Shown here: positions 51,599 to 60,499 of the stretch, piece by piece
How the letters are laid out: each line of letters begins with the position of its first letter
Numbering within the stretch: the stretch's first letter is position 1
DNA from: Streptomyces uncialis
GTDB lineage: Bacteria; Actinomycetota; Actinomycetes; Streptomycetales; Streptomycetaceae
Assembly: GCF_036250755.1 (NCBI RefSeq)
Contig: NZ_CP109583.1
Location: forward strand, 4,774,001 to 4,838,000
DNA: 64,000 bases
Direction: 5' to 3'
The notes under the pieces: model-generated
Told to the model about the DNA's origin: nothing
Databases searched by the model: none
What the model saw: only the letters and a program-made list of their open reading frames with translations
Made by a program: the position numbers and the translations under genes

Positions 51599-53334
51599 CG
51601 CGCACCGACCGCGCGTTGCATCACCTCGGCGGCAAGCCGGGTCGCCGCCTGCCGGGTGGCCGCGCCGAGATGGTCGGTGCGGATGACCCCGCCGGACGCC
51701 AGATGACGGTCGTAGGGCAGGACGACGACGCCCACCCCACTGCGGGCCAGCGCCTCGGCGGCTGCGCCCGCGTCCAGGGAGGCATCGGGACTCGTGGCGG
51801 TCAGTACGACGACGGTGCGTGGCAGGACGGCCACCGGCAGGGAGCCGAGCCAGTCCAGGACCGCGCCGGTCGACGCGACGCCCTCGGTGGTCGCGGGGGT
51901 GACGAGCACCCGGGCCTGGGCGGTGTCCAGCGCGGTACGGGCGACCTCGCCGGGCAGGGTCTCGCAGTCCACGAGGGTCACCCCGAAGTACCGGCGCAGC
52001 GCGACCATCACCGTGCGGTAGGTGGCGATGTCGATCCGGGCACCGATCCGGCCCTGGCTGCCGGGCAGCAGCCAGCCTCCGTCGGTGAGCGGTACGAGAT
52101 AGCCGGTGACGTCGGTGAGCTGCATCGACGGGCGCAGGATCTGGACGAGGTCGGTGCACGTCCAGCGCAACTGGTCGACGCCGAGCCGGGCGGGGAGGGT
52201 ACCGAGCGCGGCATCGGCCTCCAGGGTGAGCACCGGGTCGTGCCGGAAGTGGTTGAACGTGCGGCTGAGCAGGGCGGTCACCGTGGTCTTCCCGGCGCCG
52301 CCCCGGATGCTGGTGACGACGATCTGCCGTCCGGTGGTGACGGGCTGCTGCACCTGGGCGACGAGTTCCGTGCTCTCGGCCACGGCCCGCGCGGCGGAAC
52401 TCCCGAACGCGTGCTGCGCCAGCCGGAGCACCCGGCGCAGCACCGGGTCGCCGTGCCGGAGCCGGGCGCTCTTCGCCCCGGCGCCCAGTACGGGGACGGT
52501 GTCGGGGCCCGGGGCGGAACCGGGACGCACCCCGCCGGGCAGGGGCCCGTCGGGCCGGGTGCCGCCGGAGGTACGGGTGGCGGTACCCGTGAACGGGGCG
52601 GCGTGGGCGTACGGCTGGGCGGTGGGGTGTCCGGCGCGGGCGGGGGTACCGGCGGGGGCGGGGGTACCGGCGGGGGCGGGGGTACCGGCGGGGCCGGACG
52701 GTCCGGTGGGGCTCGTGGAAGCGGGGGAAGCGGCGGAGACGGGGGGAGTCGCGCCACCAAGGGCACCGACCGGGGGTCCGGCGGCGGGGGCGACCGGCCC
52801 GGCTGTCGCGGCACCCGGCCCGGCAAGGGCGGTGCCAGGCGCGGCGTGGGCGGGGCCAGGCGCGGCGTGGGCGGTACGGGGTTCCGGGGCGGTACCGGGT
52901 TCCGGGGCGGTACGGGGTGCGGGGGCGCCCGCCACGGGAGCGGTCTGGGTCGCGCTGGGCGGCGGCTGCTGCCCGGAGCGGCCCTCCCCGGGTCCGGCCG
53001 GGGAACCGGGCGAGGCACCGGACGGGGGCGCGGCGGTCGACGCGGTGGTGGGCGAAGCGGTCGGCGAAGCGGCAGGCGTGGACGACCCGGGTACAGACGA
53101 CCCAGGAGTAGCCGACGCAGGGGCAGACGACCCGGGGCTGGATGGCGCAGGGGTACCTGACGCGGGGGTGGACGGTGTGGCGTCGGGTGGAGTGGCCGGA
53201 GCGGTCCCCGCAGGCTCCCCGGGCCGCGCCGCCGTGGCCGGGGTGTCCCCGCCCGGCCGCGCTCCCGGCTTCTTCGACGAGGTCAGAGCGCCCAACTCAC
53301 CCAGCACGCCCGCCTGCCAGTCGTTCCGTTCCAC
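51595..53334 (-). CDS. MinD/ParA-like ATPase with long disordered N-terminus (SCO5717/EspI type)
   Basis: 579 aa from a GTG at 53334 (GGGGTG about 7 nt upstream; GTG 53361 is an alternative). Residues 25 to about 310 are Pro/Ala/Gly/Ser low complexity with PAGTPAPAGTPAPAGTPA repeats. The C-terminal ~260 residues are a SIMIBI ATPase: deviant Walker A SIRGGAGKTTVTALL, LTLEADAALGTLPARLG and VTLVDCETLPGEVA. The same plan occurs in mycobacterial EspI (ESX-1) and in the Streptomyces SCO5717-type growth-regulating ATPases, both encoded by T7SS loci. It overlaps eccC by four bases. It may regulate secretion according to energy state or place the machine; unproven here. Confidence 0.85.
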   Translation of the reverse strand: MERNDWQAGVLGELGALTSSKKPGARPGGDTPATAARPGEPAGTAPATPPDATPSTPASGTPAPSSPGSSAPASATPGSSVPGSSTPAASPTASPTTASTAAPPSGASPGSPAGPGEGRSGQQPPPSATQTAPVAGAPAPRTAPEPGTAPEPRTAHAAPGPAHAAPGTALAGPGAATAGPVAPAAGPPVGALGGATPPVSAASPASTSPTGPSGPAGTPAPAGTPAPAGTPARAGHPTAQPYAHAAPFTGTATRTSGGTRPDGPLPGGVRPGSAPGPDTVPVLGAGAKSARLRHGDPVLRRVLRLAQHAFGSSAARAVAESTELVAQVQQPVTTGRQIVVTSIRGGAGKTTVTALLSRTFNHFRHDPVLTLEADAALGTLPARLGVDQLRWTCTDLVQILRPSMQLTDVTGYLVPLTDGGWLLPGSQGRIGARIDIATYRTVMVALRRYFGVTLVDCETLPGEVARTALDTAQARVLVTPATTEGVASTGAVLDWLGSLPVAVLPRTVVVLTATSPDASLDAGAAAEALARSGVGVVVLPYDRHLASGGVIRTDHLGAATRQAATRLAAEVMQRAVGAR

Positions 53335-53452
53335 AACACCGCACCCCCTGGGGCGAACCACACGCCTGCACGAACTGTCTGAGCTGTCCGGGCCGCCGAC
53401 CGCCGTGCCTCTACGGTCACCGTGCCCCCGTGGCCCCCGGGGGCCACCTCCC

Positions 53453-54817
53453 TCACGCGAACGTGTCGAGCAGATCCCCGTACACCCCGAACGCCCCGAT
53501 GAGCAGCGGCACCAGGGCGATCACACCGAAGGACTCGGCGGTGTCACCGGCCCTGCGCAGCCGTACCCGGACGTCCTCCGGGGGCTGGACGGCGAGGGCC
53601 AGCAGCGGCAGGACCGCGAGCACCACCAGCACCGCGAGGGGGCCCTCGGCCCCCGCGTTCCCGCTCCACACCAGCACCGCGCGCAGCGCGACGGCTCCGC
53701 CGGCGAGCAGCAGCACCACGACCTCGGCGACGAGCGGGAAGGCCCGTGCCCGCAGCCAGAGCACCAGCGCGGTGTCGACGGCCAGCAGCACGGTCCAGAC
53801 GTTCGGATCGCGCAGCGCCAGCACCCCGGCCGCCGCGGCGGACACCGCGACGACGACGGTCGCCAGCGCGAGGCCCCGGTGGGTGGCGCCGAGCGCGGTG
53901 GACACCTGGTAGCGGCTGACGGACGCGCCACGGGAGCGGTGGTCGTCCAGACCGGTCAGACCCGCGGCGGACAGCGCGAGCCGGGGCAGCAGTCCGAGGA
54001 CGACCACGGACACCACCGCGAGAACGGCTCCGGTGCGGGCCTGCTGGGTGACGGTCAGTGCGCCGTCCTGGGTGGCGGCGACGACCTCCCACACCGTCGT
54101 CATCACCAGGGTCGCGGCGGCACCGACGAGTCCGCCACGCCCCAGCGGGGTGAAGAGACCGAGCAGCGCGAGGGAGACGACGACGGCCACGGCGACCACC
54201 GCGAGCCGTGCGGTGCCGTCCCAGCCCTGGGCGTCGGCGAGGGTCCACGCGCCGAGGACGGCGACGGCTCCCGTGACGGCGAGCAGCGCGGTCGCGAGGC
54301 CCGCCTTGCCGCGCCGTCCGGCTATCGCCCCGCCGCCACCGGTGACGGCGGCCGTGGCGAGCAGGGCGGTGGCGACCGTCCGGGCGTCGAAGGCGCCACG
54401 GGCGAGAAGCCCGGCGGCCAGCGCCCAGCCGACCAGTCCCGCTCCGGCGGTCGCCCGCCGCGCGGCAGGACGCCAGCGCCAGGCCCGTACGTCCAGATCC
54501 TCGGCGACCTCGTCGGTGACGTCATGGACGACCGGGGCGGAGGGCGCGTCCTGGACGCGGACCAGCCGCAGCACCGCGCCGTCCGGCACGCCCGCGTCCT
54601 CCAGGGTGCTGTCCTGGGCGAGGACGGAACCGTCGGCGGTCACCAGATGCCGCAGTTGCGGCTGGCTCGCCACCCGGTCGTCGAGCAGTCTGATGACATC
54701 GGGCAGCAGCCGTCCGATGGGTTCCTGGGACGGCAGCACCAGATCCATGCGCCGTCGTTCACCGACCAGGGTGACCCTGCTCAGGACGGTCCGGCTTCTC
54801 GTTCCCCCGCTCACCAC
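53453..54817 (-). CDS. eccD: Type VII secretion integral membrane protein EccD
   Basis: 454 aa from a GTG at 54817; 54814 is an adjacent alternative. N-terminal ubiquitin-like domain (about 1-100: VTLVGERRRMDLVLPSQEPI, LVTADGSVLAQDSTLEDAGV) followed by about eleven membrane helices. EccD forms the membrane channel or vestibule of the ESX complex and is among the most diagnostic T7SS genes. Late segments FGVIALVPLLIGAFGVY are helices. A 118-nt gap separates it from the MinD-like ATPase downstream. Confidence 0.9.
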   Translation of the reverse strand: MVSGGTRSRTVLSRVTLVGERRRMDLVLPSQEPIGRLLPDVIRLLDDRVASQPQLRHLVTADGSVLAQDSTLEDAGVPDGAVLRLVRVQDAPSAPVVHDVTDEVAEDLDVRAWRWRPAARRATAGAGLVGWALAAGLLARGAFDARTVATALLATAAVTGGGGAIAGRRGKAGLATALLAVTGAVAVLGAWTLADAQGWDGTARLAVVAVAVVVSLALLGLFTPLGRGGLVGAAATLVMTTVWEVVAATQDGALTVTQQARTGAVLAVVSVVVLGLLPRLALSAAGLTGLDDHRSRGASVSRYQVSTALGATHRGLALATVVVAVSAAAAGVLALRDPNVWTVLLAVDTALVLWLRARAFPLVAEVVVLLLAGGAVALRAVLVWSGNAGAEGPLAVLVVLAVLPLLALAVQPPEDVRVRLRRAGDTAESFGVIALVPLLIGAFGVYGDLLDTFA

Positions 54818-54830
54818 GCGACCGAACCTA

Positions 54831-55160
54831 TCACCGGGCAACGCCCGTACCAGGGGCCCCGGAAGCACCGCTCCCGGAGCCGTGACGAAGGCCGTACGGT
54901 CCCTCGTCGACGACGGAGACGACAGCAGGGCCTTGGGACTTGGACGTGTCGTCCTCCAGCAGCCGGTTCACGACGAACGACCAGCCCACGCAGCCGGCAC
55001 AGAGCACGGCGGCGATGACGAGCCCGGCGAGCACCTTGCCCACCCGCTCGTCGGCGGCCCGCCGGTACCGCTCCGCCCCGAACAGCAGGGCGTCCCGCAT
55101 CCGCCGCCGCCGGATCACCACGGACTCCAGCAACTGACTGTCGTAGTCCTGCGCCGCCAT
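54831..55160 (-). CDS. Small T7SS-locus membrane protein
   Basis: 109 aa. Basic N-terminal helix (SVVIRRRRMRDALLFGAERY), a membrane helix (VLAGLVIAAVLCAGCVGWSF, about 43-62) and a Ser/Gly-rich outer tail. GGAGCGGGAG precedes the ATG. It lies 13 nt upstream of eccD and is likely co-transcribed. Similar small proteins accompany Streptomyces eccD genes, as I recall, and could take the place of EccB- or EccE-like anchors, but there is no sequence match to either. Confidence 0.75.
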   Translation of the reverse strand: MAAQDYDSQLLESVVIRRRRMRDALLFGAERYRRAADERVGKVLAGLVIAAVLCAGCVGWSFVVNRLLEDDTSKSQGPAVVSVVDEGPYGLRHGSGSGASGAPGTGVAR

Positions 55161-55208
55161 CTCCCGCTCCCCGTCGTCCGACCGCCCGGATCGGCCTGTG
55201 GCACCCCG

Positions 55209-55778
55209 TCAGGACAGCACGCGCACGTTTCCCCCGCGCTCGGCGATCCACCGCGCGAGTTCCTGCCCGGCGATCTCCCGGAACCCCACGTCGGTGACGA
55301 CCTCGACCGGCCCGAATACCGACCCCGTCAGCCCCTTCACCACGGTACGGGAATCCACCCGGACCTTGAAGGAGTTCTCCACGACGACCGCGTCCGTCAG
55401 ATCCGCACCACGGAAGTCCACGTTCAGAAGGGAAGACCCCTGGAAACGTGTGCCCCGACAGCGCGCGTCCGTCGCGTCCACACCGTAGAGCGACGCCTTC
55501 ACCAGATCCGCGCCGTCGAGCACCGCACCGATCAGCACGGCGTCATCGAGGTTGACCCGCACCAGCGAGGCCGACGTGAGATCGGCGCCCCGCAGATCCG
55601 CCCCCTGCATGTCCGCCCGGTACAACTCCGCACCGACAAGCCTGACCTCGCGCATCGTGGCACCGGTGAACCACGCTTCACTGAAGTCACGTCCGGAAAG
55701 ATCCGCCCCACTGAGATCGATCCCGACGGCATCGAGGCCACGCGTATCCCCGGCGGGAGGCCATTGGGGCCGGCTCAT
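55209..55778 (-). CDS. Pentapeptide-repeat protein
   Basis: 189 aa. About 18 consecutive A(D/N)LxX-type pentads between residues 14 and 130 (GIDLSGADLSGRDFSEAWFT, RADMQGADLRGADLTSASLV) that fold as a right-handed quadrilateral beta-helix; then a 60-residue capping domain (TGSVFGPVEVVTDVGFREIA). Pentapeptide proteins can mimic DNA, act as scaffolds, or serve as immunity proteins. The gene lies in the toxin part of a T7SS locus and 48 nt from the small membrane gene, so a role in toxin neutralisation or assembly is a guess. Confidence 0.85.
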   Translation of the reverse strand: MSRPQWPPAGDTRGLDAVGIDLSGADLSGRDFSEAWFTGATMREVRLVGAELYRADMQGADLRGADLTSASLVRVNLDDAVLIGAVLDGADLVKASLYGVDATDARCRGTRFQGSSLLNVDFRGADLTDAVVVENSFKVRVDSRTVVKGLTGSVFGPVEVVTDVGFREIAGQELARWIAERGGNVRVLS

Positions 55779-55895
55779 CAGAGGTATGCCTTCCCAGTCA
55801 GCCCACCAGATCCCCTACCGTCGATCAATTCCGGAGTCGCGAACTCGCGTTCGTCACCGCACCCGAACCAGGTGAACTCGCCGGACCGTGGGCCA

Positions 55896-56270
55896 TCACC
55901 CGTGAGACGAGTACCGACGCGCCTGGATCTGCTGCCCGTCCTCGTCCCAGCGGTCGTCCTCCAGTACCGACATCCCGTTCTCACTGTTGAGCTGCCTGCA
56001 CTTCAGAACCCCGTTGGGGTGCCATTCCTTGAACTCCCCTTTGAGACGACCTCCGGTGTGAGTACCCTCGGCCCGCAACACACCATCCTCGTACCACTGC
56101 CGAGTGCGACCATTGGGCCGCCCTTCCACATAGGTCTCCTGACTGACCAACGCGTCACCGAGGTATTCCACCACTTCGCCCGTGTACAGCTCACCTTTGT
56201 AGAAGAGACGCAAACCGTCATCCATGTCCACATCGGGACCATCGATGTCGATCATGTCCGGCACAGTCAT
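55896..56270 (-). CDS. MORN-repeat protein (YwqK antitoxin-like)
   Basis: 124 aa. MORN-type repeats: LFYKGELYTGEVVEYLG, RQWYEDGVLRAEGTHTGG and KEWHPNGVLKCRQLN, the last resembling the YxxG/WHxNG pattern of YwqK-family proteins, which are annotated as toxin-antitoxin partners or immunity proteins in polymorphic toxin loci. Gap of 117 nt to the pentapeptide gene. Whether it protects against the toxin of 57132-59675 or another toxin is unknown. Start ATG 56270 follows an acidic N-terminus that is conserved here; an upstream in-frame extension to 56396 lacks a ribosome binding site. Confidence 0.75.
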   Translation of the reverse strand: MTVPDMIDIDGPDVDMDDGLRLFYKGELYTGEVVEYLGDALVSQETYVEGRPNGRTRQWYEDGVLRAEGTHTGGRLKGEFKEWHPNGVLKCRQLNSENGMSVLEDDRWDEDGQQIQARRYSSHG

Positions 56271-56397
56271 CAGGGCGTCCCACCGCATCGCAGGGCGCTG
56301 CGTAAGTCTCCCTGCCGACCCGCCGCGCCGACTGTCGGGGACAGGCCCGCCTCGCGCCGCTGGCGATCTCGCAGAACGAGCCGCCCCGGCGTACACG

Positions 56398-57135
56398 TCA
56401 TCGCCTCACGATGTCGCTCATCGCAGAGCCCGCACTGCGAGTGGTGATCTCCGCCAGTCCGGACGAGTCACCGTCGCGGAGCTGCTCCGTAGGCTGCCAC
56501 TCACCGTGTTCGTCCAGGACCTCGTCCAGGATCTGTTCGACTCCCTGGACTTCCCTGGTCCTGCGGCGGACAAGCACCCTGGCCCGGGGGCCGGCCATCT
56601 CCGCGAAGTACGAGACGCGGTCGCCCGCCGTGGAGTCGAAGGTGTCCAGAACGAACCGATCAAGGGACATGAACGGTTCCAGCTTGAGACTCCGGGGGAA
56701 GTCCCCGTACGGAACGCTCACCCCATACAGGTCGATCATTTCCTCGATGTTGTAACCGCCGCCCCGCTCGAACATGATCAGAATAGGCTCGTACGGATGC
56801 GGCAGATCGGGCAGCTCCTTCTCCTGGACCGATGCCCACCGCACGGCGGCACGACACAGCACGCGAATGCTGGACGGAGTCACCGTCTTCACGAACTCGT
56901 CCAGTTCGGACTCCACCTCGTCATCCAGCACAAGGTCCGGCTCGGCGAATTGAGCGACATCGAAGAAGGGCCAGTACTCAGGAGCGCCGTAGGCTTCGGC
57001 CCACAGTGCCGCGCGCCGCATGTGCTCACGCATCAGCATGCCCCGGCTCCTGCGATGGGCGTAGGACTTGTCCCACTCGTACCACTCGACCGCACGAAGC
57101 CGGGTCAGTACGTCCCGGGGCGTCTCGTCGCTCAC
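56398..57135 (-). CDS. Putative immunity protein of the T7SS toxin
   Basis: 245 aa from a GTG that overlaps the toxin stop (GTGA), the tight arrangement typical of toxin-immunity pairs. No family recognised. It is soluble, acidic (several DE-rich stretches, for example LVLDDEVESELDEFVK) and has WYEWDKSYAHRRSRGMLM near the start and YEPILIMFERGGGYNIEEMI in the middle. Its acid character suits binding to a basic nuclease or peptidase toxin domain. Function inferred from position only. Confidence 0.7.
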   Translation of the reverse strand: MSDETPRDVLTRLRAVEWYEWDKSYAHRRSRGMLMREHMRRAALWAEAYGAPEYWPFFDVAQFAEPDLVLDDEVESELDEFVKTVTPSSIRVLCRAAVRWASVQEKELPDLPHPYEPILIMFERGGGYNIEEMIDLYGVSVPYGDFPRSLKLEPFMSLDRFVLDTFDSTAGDRVSYFAEMAGPRARVLVRRRTREVQGVEQILDEVLDEHGEWQPTEQLRDGDSSGLAEITTRSAGSAMSDIVRR

Positions 57136-59675
57136 CTAAGCTCAATCCCCTTCGCTCGCAGCACCTTGCCGATCTCCTTGACGATATCGCCAAGATTGGA
57201 CAGATCGGGCTTGAGGGCGACGTCCGGCTCCTTCAACCCGAGCTTGGCCCAGTGGGCGAATCCCCCCTTCTTGTCGTTCGAGGCGAGGTCGTGGGCACCG
57301 GCGTTCTCCGGCCGGTCAGGGAAATCCCTGTAGTAGCCGCCGTCGACCTCGTCGAGCTGCCATACGGCAGGCGAGTCGCTGACGTATGGAAGCCCGGCCT
57401 TCATCAGACGGCTCTCGATGAACTCGTGGGCCATGAGGTACTTGAACTGTGCCAGGCGGCTCTCGTCCAACAGGCCGCGCTGCGCGTCCATCCACAGCTG
57501 AGCGACATCGAGGCGGGGCGTGAACAACCCACGGTTGAACTGTCCCGGTCCGACGGCCAACTCGTGTTGAGACCGGAACATATGGCTCTTCACCTCACGC
57601 AGGACACCCTCCGTAACACCGGTGCTACGCGAGATGGCCGGAAGGTCGACCCTGTTGTTCGTGGCCCGAATCGTCTCGTACATCTGCCCCGCGAGTGGAT
57701 GATCTGGCCTCTCGATCCAACCTGCTCCGGTCCAGCCACCCTCGGGTCCGATCTTGATGGGCCCGTGGTCGGCATCGACTTCGCCCCGGCCCACGCCCGG
57801 ACCGTCGTCCGTGATGCCACCACCTGGAACGCCGTCCCCCTGGCCGGTTCCGCCGCCGGGTGTGGTGTCGGGGGTGGTGGCCGCGCCCCCGCCCGGGGTG
57901 GCGTCGTCCCCGAGGCTGTTGGAGGGAAGGTTGTCCGCTGTTCCGCCCGGGACGTGGTTCGCTCCCCCGCCCGGCAGATTGCTCGCGCCTCCACCGGGGA
58001 GGTTGTCCACCGCGCCGCCGGGAAGCTGACCCGCTCCGCCACCCGGGAGATTGTTCGCGCCTCCGCCCGGCAGGCCGTCCAGCCCTCCGCCGCCCGGGAC
58101 CGCACCCCCACCCGGCGTCACCGCACCCGGAACAGCACCACCACCCGGCGTCACCCCACCAGGCGTACCGCCCGGGGTACCGGCACCCGGGGTCACCCCA
58201 CCCGGTGCACCGCCGCCCGCCGCGTTGTCGATGGTCCCCGCCACCGGTCCCGCGCCCACCAGCGCCGGCTCCCGTGCGCCCACCTGGACCGGGGTCTCCG
58301 ACCGCACCGGCGGGACCTCCGCACCCGAGCGGTCCGGGTTGGTCACATCGCGGGGCATCACGTCCGGCTTCGGGTTGCCCGCCGCGTCGAGAAGTTGGCC
58401 GGTGTTCGTGTCGAGGTACTGCGGGCTGCCGTTCGCGTCGTCCGGCAACCGCACCGTGTGGGAAGGGTCCGGGCCGGTGCCTGCCCGTGCCGCGTCGTCG
58501 GCGCCTGCCACCGGGGCCGGGGTGGCGGGTTCGGGGATGTTGATCCGGGCGCCCGCGTCCACGTTCCGCAGACCCGCCAGGAGATCACCGACCTTCACGG
58601 TGACGACCTTGCCGCCCTTCGCGATATACGTCACCGGGTCCAGCAGACGCCCCGTCTTCCCGAGGGCGGAGATCACCTTCGCGACCGAGCCCGTCTTCGC
58701 CGCCGCGCCCGCACCACCCGTGAACACCGTCGTCACCACGTTGAACGTCGTCGCACCCGCCGCCCGCGCCGGATTCTTCCCCCACTCGTCCCACGCGACG
58801 AGGGCCTTGCCGGTCTCCTTCACCGCCGTCCGCGACTCACGGAACCACCCCGGCAGCTTCTCCTCCGGCAACGCCCAGAACACCGTGCCCAGCACCGGCG
58901 TGATGGTGATCGCCAGACCGGTGACGACCTTCGCCAGGCCCGTCCACGCCTGGCCCGCCGCGTCCCACCCGTCGACCCCGACCAGCGTCCCCAGACCCCG
59001 GATCGTGCCCCACAGGCCGTCGACGAACACACCCTTCAGGAACGACCCCACATGATGATGGACCTCCCACCAGCGGCGGGACTCCTCCACCTGCGAACCC
59101 CACGGCAATTCCTTCGTACCGTCCAGGTCCTTCTCGCTGAACCCGTACATGTTCGACTTGCCCGTGCCGTCGTCCGCGATGAAATGCGTCCCGCACACCA
59201 GCGCCGTGATCTTGTTCGCGCAGGTCCGCTCCGCCTCCCAGAACGCCGCCACCGCCGCGTTCACATCCTTCACCAGGTCGTTGTTCTCCTCGACCTTGTC
59301 CCCGTCGTCCTTCCAGTGCTTGTCACCACTGATCCCGGACACAAAAGCCGTCGCATCCTCACGCAACTGCTTCAGCCGCGCCTCGATCGGACGGACCTCC
59401 GCCGCGTACTCCGACAACGCCGTCGTCACCGACTCCAGCTGATCCGCGAACACATCCGACTCCGACTTCACCGGACCCGTCGTCGCGAACAACCGCTCCG
59501 CCTCCGGCGCCGTGTAGAACGCCGACAACCCCTGAAAACGAGCGTGCACATCCGCACCCGCATCACGGAACTGCCCCGCAGCCCCATGAAGCAGCCCCCG
59601 CTGCGTCTCCAACTCCCCCAGATCCCCCGTGAACTGAGGAATCGTCCCCGGATTGATCGCCCCGCCATTCACCAC
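57132..59675 (-). CDS. T7SS polymorphic toxin with uncharacterised C-terminal domain
   Basis: 847 aa from a GTG at 59675. N-terminal ~120 residues form a helical WXG100/LXG-like delivery domain (GLLHGAAGQFRDAGADVHAR, FYTAPEAERLFATTGPVKSE). Hydrophobic, Trp-rich segments at about 195-330 (RRWWEVHHHVGSFLKGVFVD, ITITPVLGTVFWALP) may pre-associate with membrane. From about 505 to 640 runs a linker of PGGG/NLPGGGA repeats. The C-terminal ~200 residues are the likely toxin: RSQHELAVGPGQFNRGLF, MAHEFIESRLMKAGLPY (about 745) and AHDLASNDKKGGFAHWAKLG carry conserved His/Glu that could bind metal. No named fold identified; similar tails occur in Rhs-type toxins, as I recall. Followed by an overlapping immunity gene. 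Confidence 0.82.
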   Translation of the reverse strand: MVNGGAINPGTIPQFTGDLGELETQRGLLHGAAGQFRDAGADVHARFQGLSAFYTAPEAERLFATTGPVKSESDVFADQLESVTTALSEYAAEVRPIEARLKQLREDATAFVSGISGDKHWKDDGDKVEENNDLVKDVNAAVAAFWEAERTCANKITALVCGTHFIADDGTGKSNMYGFSEKDLDGTKELPWGSQVEESRRWWEVHHHVGSFLKGVFVDGLWGTIRGLGTLVGVDGWDAAGQAWTGLAKVVTGLAITITPVLGTVFWALPEEKLPGWFRESRTAVKETGKALVAWDEWGKNPARAAGATTFNVVTTVFTGGAGAAAKTGSVAKVISALGKTGRLLDPVTYIAKGGKVVTVKVGDLLAGLRNVDAGARINIPEPATPAPVAGADDAARAGTGPDPSHTVRLPDDANGSPQYLDTNTGQLLDAAGNPKPDVMPRDVTNPDRSGAEVPPVRSETPVQVGAREPALVGAGPVAGTIDNAAGGGAPGGVTPGAGTPGGTPGGVTPGGGAVPGAVTPGGGAVPGGGGLDGLPGGGANNLPGGGAGQLPGGAVDNLPGGGASNLPGGGANHVPGGTADNLPSNSLGDDATPGGGAATTPDTTPGGGTGQGDGVPGGGITDDGPGVGRGEVDADHGPIKIGPEGGWTGAGWIERPDHPLAGQMYETIRATNNRVDLPAISRSTGVTEGVLREVKSHMFRSQHELAVGPGQFNRGLFTPRLDVAQLWMDAQRGLLDESRLAQFKYLMAHEFIESRLMKAGLPYVSDSPAVWQLDEVDGGYYRDFPDRPENAGAHDLASNDKKGGFAHWAKLGLKEPDVALKPDLSNLGDIVKEIGKVLRAKGIELR

Positions 59676-59728
59676 AGACCCCCGTGCCCGTGCCGGTCAG
59701 TACCGCGTGCCGCTCCGCAGTGGGCTCG

Positions 59729-60145
59729 CTACCCGGTACCGGCCTGGTAGGCGGCCGGGTGGCCGGGGGGCGGGCCCTGGCCCGGGAGGTCGATCTTGGG
59801 TTCCTTGACGGCCTCGCGCTGGGCGTTGGCCGCCTGCTCCAGGTCGCCGGTGAGATAGGCGTTGGTCGCGTTGGCGGCGCCGTTCAGGGAGGCGGAGGCG
59901 CGGGCGCCGATCTTCTGGAGGCGCTCGGTGTGCGCCGTCATGAACTGGCTGAGGGCGACCGCGACCAGACCCTGGCCCTCGCTCTCGCCGCCACCCCCGC
60001 CCATGCTGAGGGTGCCGGCCGCCTTCGCCGCGGCCGGTACCGCGGTCTGGAGGGTCGTGCCCGCCTTGCCGAGCCCTTCGGCGGCCGTACCCGTCTTCTC
60101 CAGTACGCCCTTGACCCCGGTCGGAGAGATGTCCCATCCGGTCAT
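59729..60145 (-). CDS. DUF6507 family T7SS-associated protein
   Basis: 138 aa. Opens MTGWDISPTGVKGVLEKTGT, then an Ala/Gly-rich helical body (TLQTAVPAAAKAAGTLS, FMTAHTERLQKIGARASASL) and a Pro-rich tail ending HPAAYQAGTG. It resembles the DUF6507 proteins found beside ESAT-6-like genes in Streptomyces; helical, no signal, likely a secreted or chaperone partner. 25 nt downstream of the ESAT-6-like gene in the same direction and 53 nt upstream of the toxin gene, so probably one transcript. Confidence 0.72.
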   Translation of the reverse strand: MTGWDISPTGVKGVLEKTGTAAEGLGKAGTTLQTAVPAAAKAAGTLSMGGGGGESEGQGLVAVALSQFMTAHTERLQKIGARASASLNGAANATNAYLTGDLEQAANAQREAVKEPKIDLPGQGPPPGHPAAYQAGTG

Positions 60146-60170
60146 GAATCAGCCCCCGTCCAGCCGTGTG

Positions 60171-60482
60171 TCAGCCGATGGCGTCGACCGCGGCCTTGGC
60201 CTTGGCCAGTGTCGACTGCGCGGTGCCGTCGTTCTGTTCCAGCGTGCCGCGGACGAGGCGGATGATCTCCCGCACCTCGTTGGCCGCCTTGTTCCAGCGG
60301 ACTTCCTTGCCGTGGTACTCGTCGGAGACCCCGTCGGCCTGGAACTCGGCCATGGCGGCCTTGACCGCGGTGTCCCGGTCGCCCAGGACCCGCTCCAGCT
60401 GCGCGATGATCCCCTGCAAGCCGCCCTGGACCTCGGAGGACGCCCCCGTGTCGTAGGACCGGCGGTCGAGATTCTGTCCCAT
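60171..60482 (-). CDS. ESAT-6-like small secreted protein
   Basis: 103 aa, start ATG 60482 with AGGAG 7 nt upstream. Helical hairpin protein of WXG100/ESAT-6 size: LDRRSYDTGASSEVQGGLQG, QLERVLGDRDTAVKAAMAEF, GVSDEYHGKEVRWNKAANEV, IIRLVRGTLEQNDGTAQSTL. The central W lies in KEVRWNKAA rather than a strict WXG. It resembles the so-called pore-forming ESAT-6 family of actinobacteria. Probably a partner of the next protein, exported through EccC/EccD. Confidence 0.82.
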   Translation of the reverse strand: MGQNLDRRSYDTGASSEVQGGLQGIIAQLERVLGDRDTAVKAAMAEFQADGVSDEYHGKEVRWNKAANEVREIIRLVRGTLEQNDGTAQSTLAKAKAAVDAIG

Positions 60483-60499
60483 CGTCAACTCCTGCTGGG

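Noticed and set aside
47588..51706. A 1372-codon open frame on the plus strand opposite eccC
   Set aside because: It is an antisense shadow from high GC bias. Its translation is Gly/Arg/Asp-rich low complexity without motifs, while the minus strand has three P-loop ATPase domains.
56832..59750. A 972-codon plus-strand open frame opposite the toxin gene
   Set aside because: Composition is Arg/Pro/His-rich with no domain; the minus strand has the toxin with an overlapping immunity gene.
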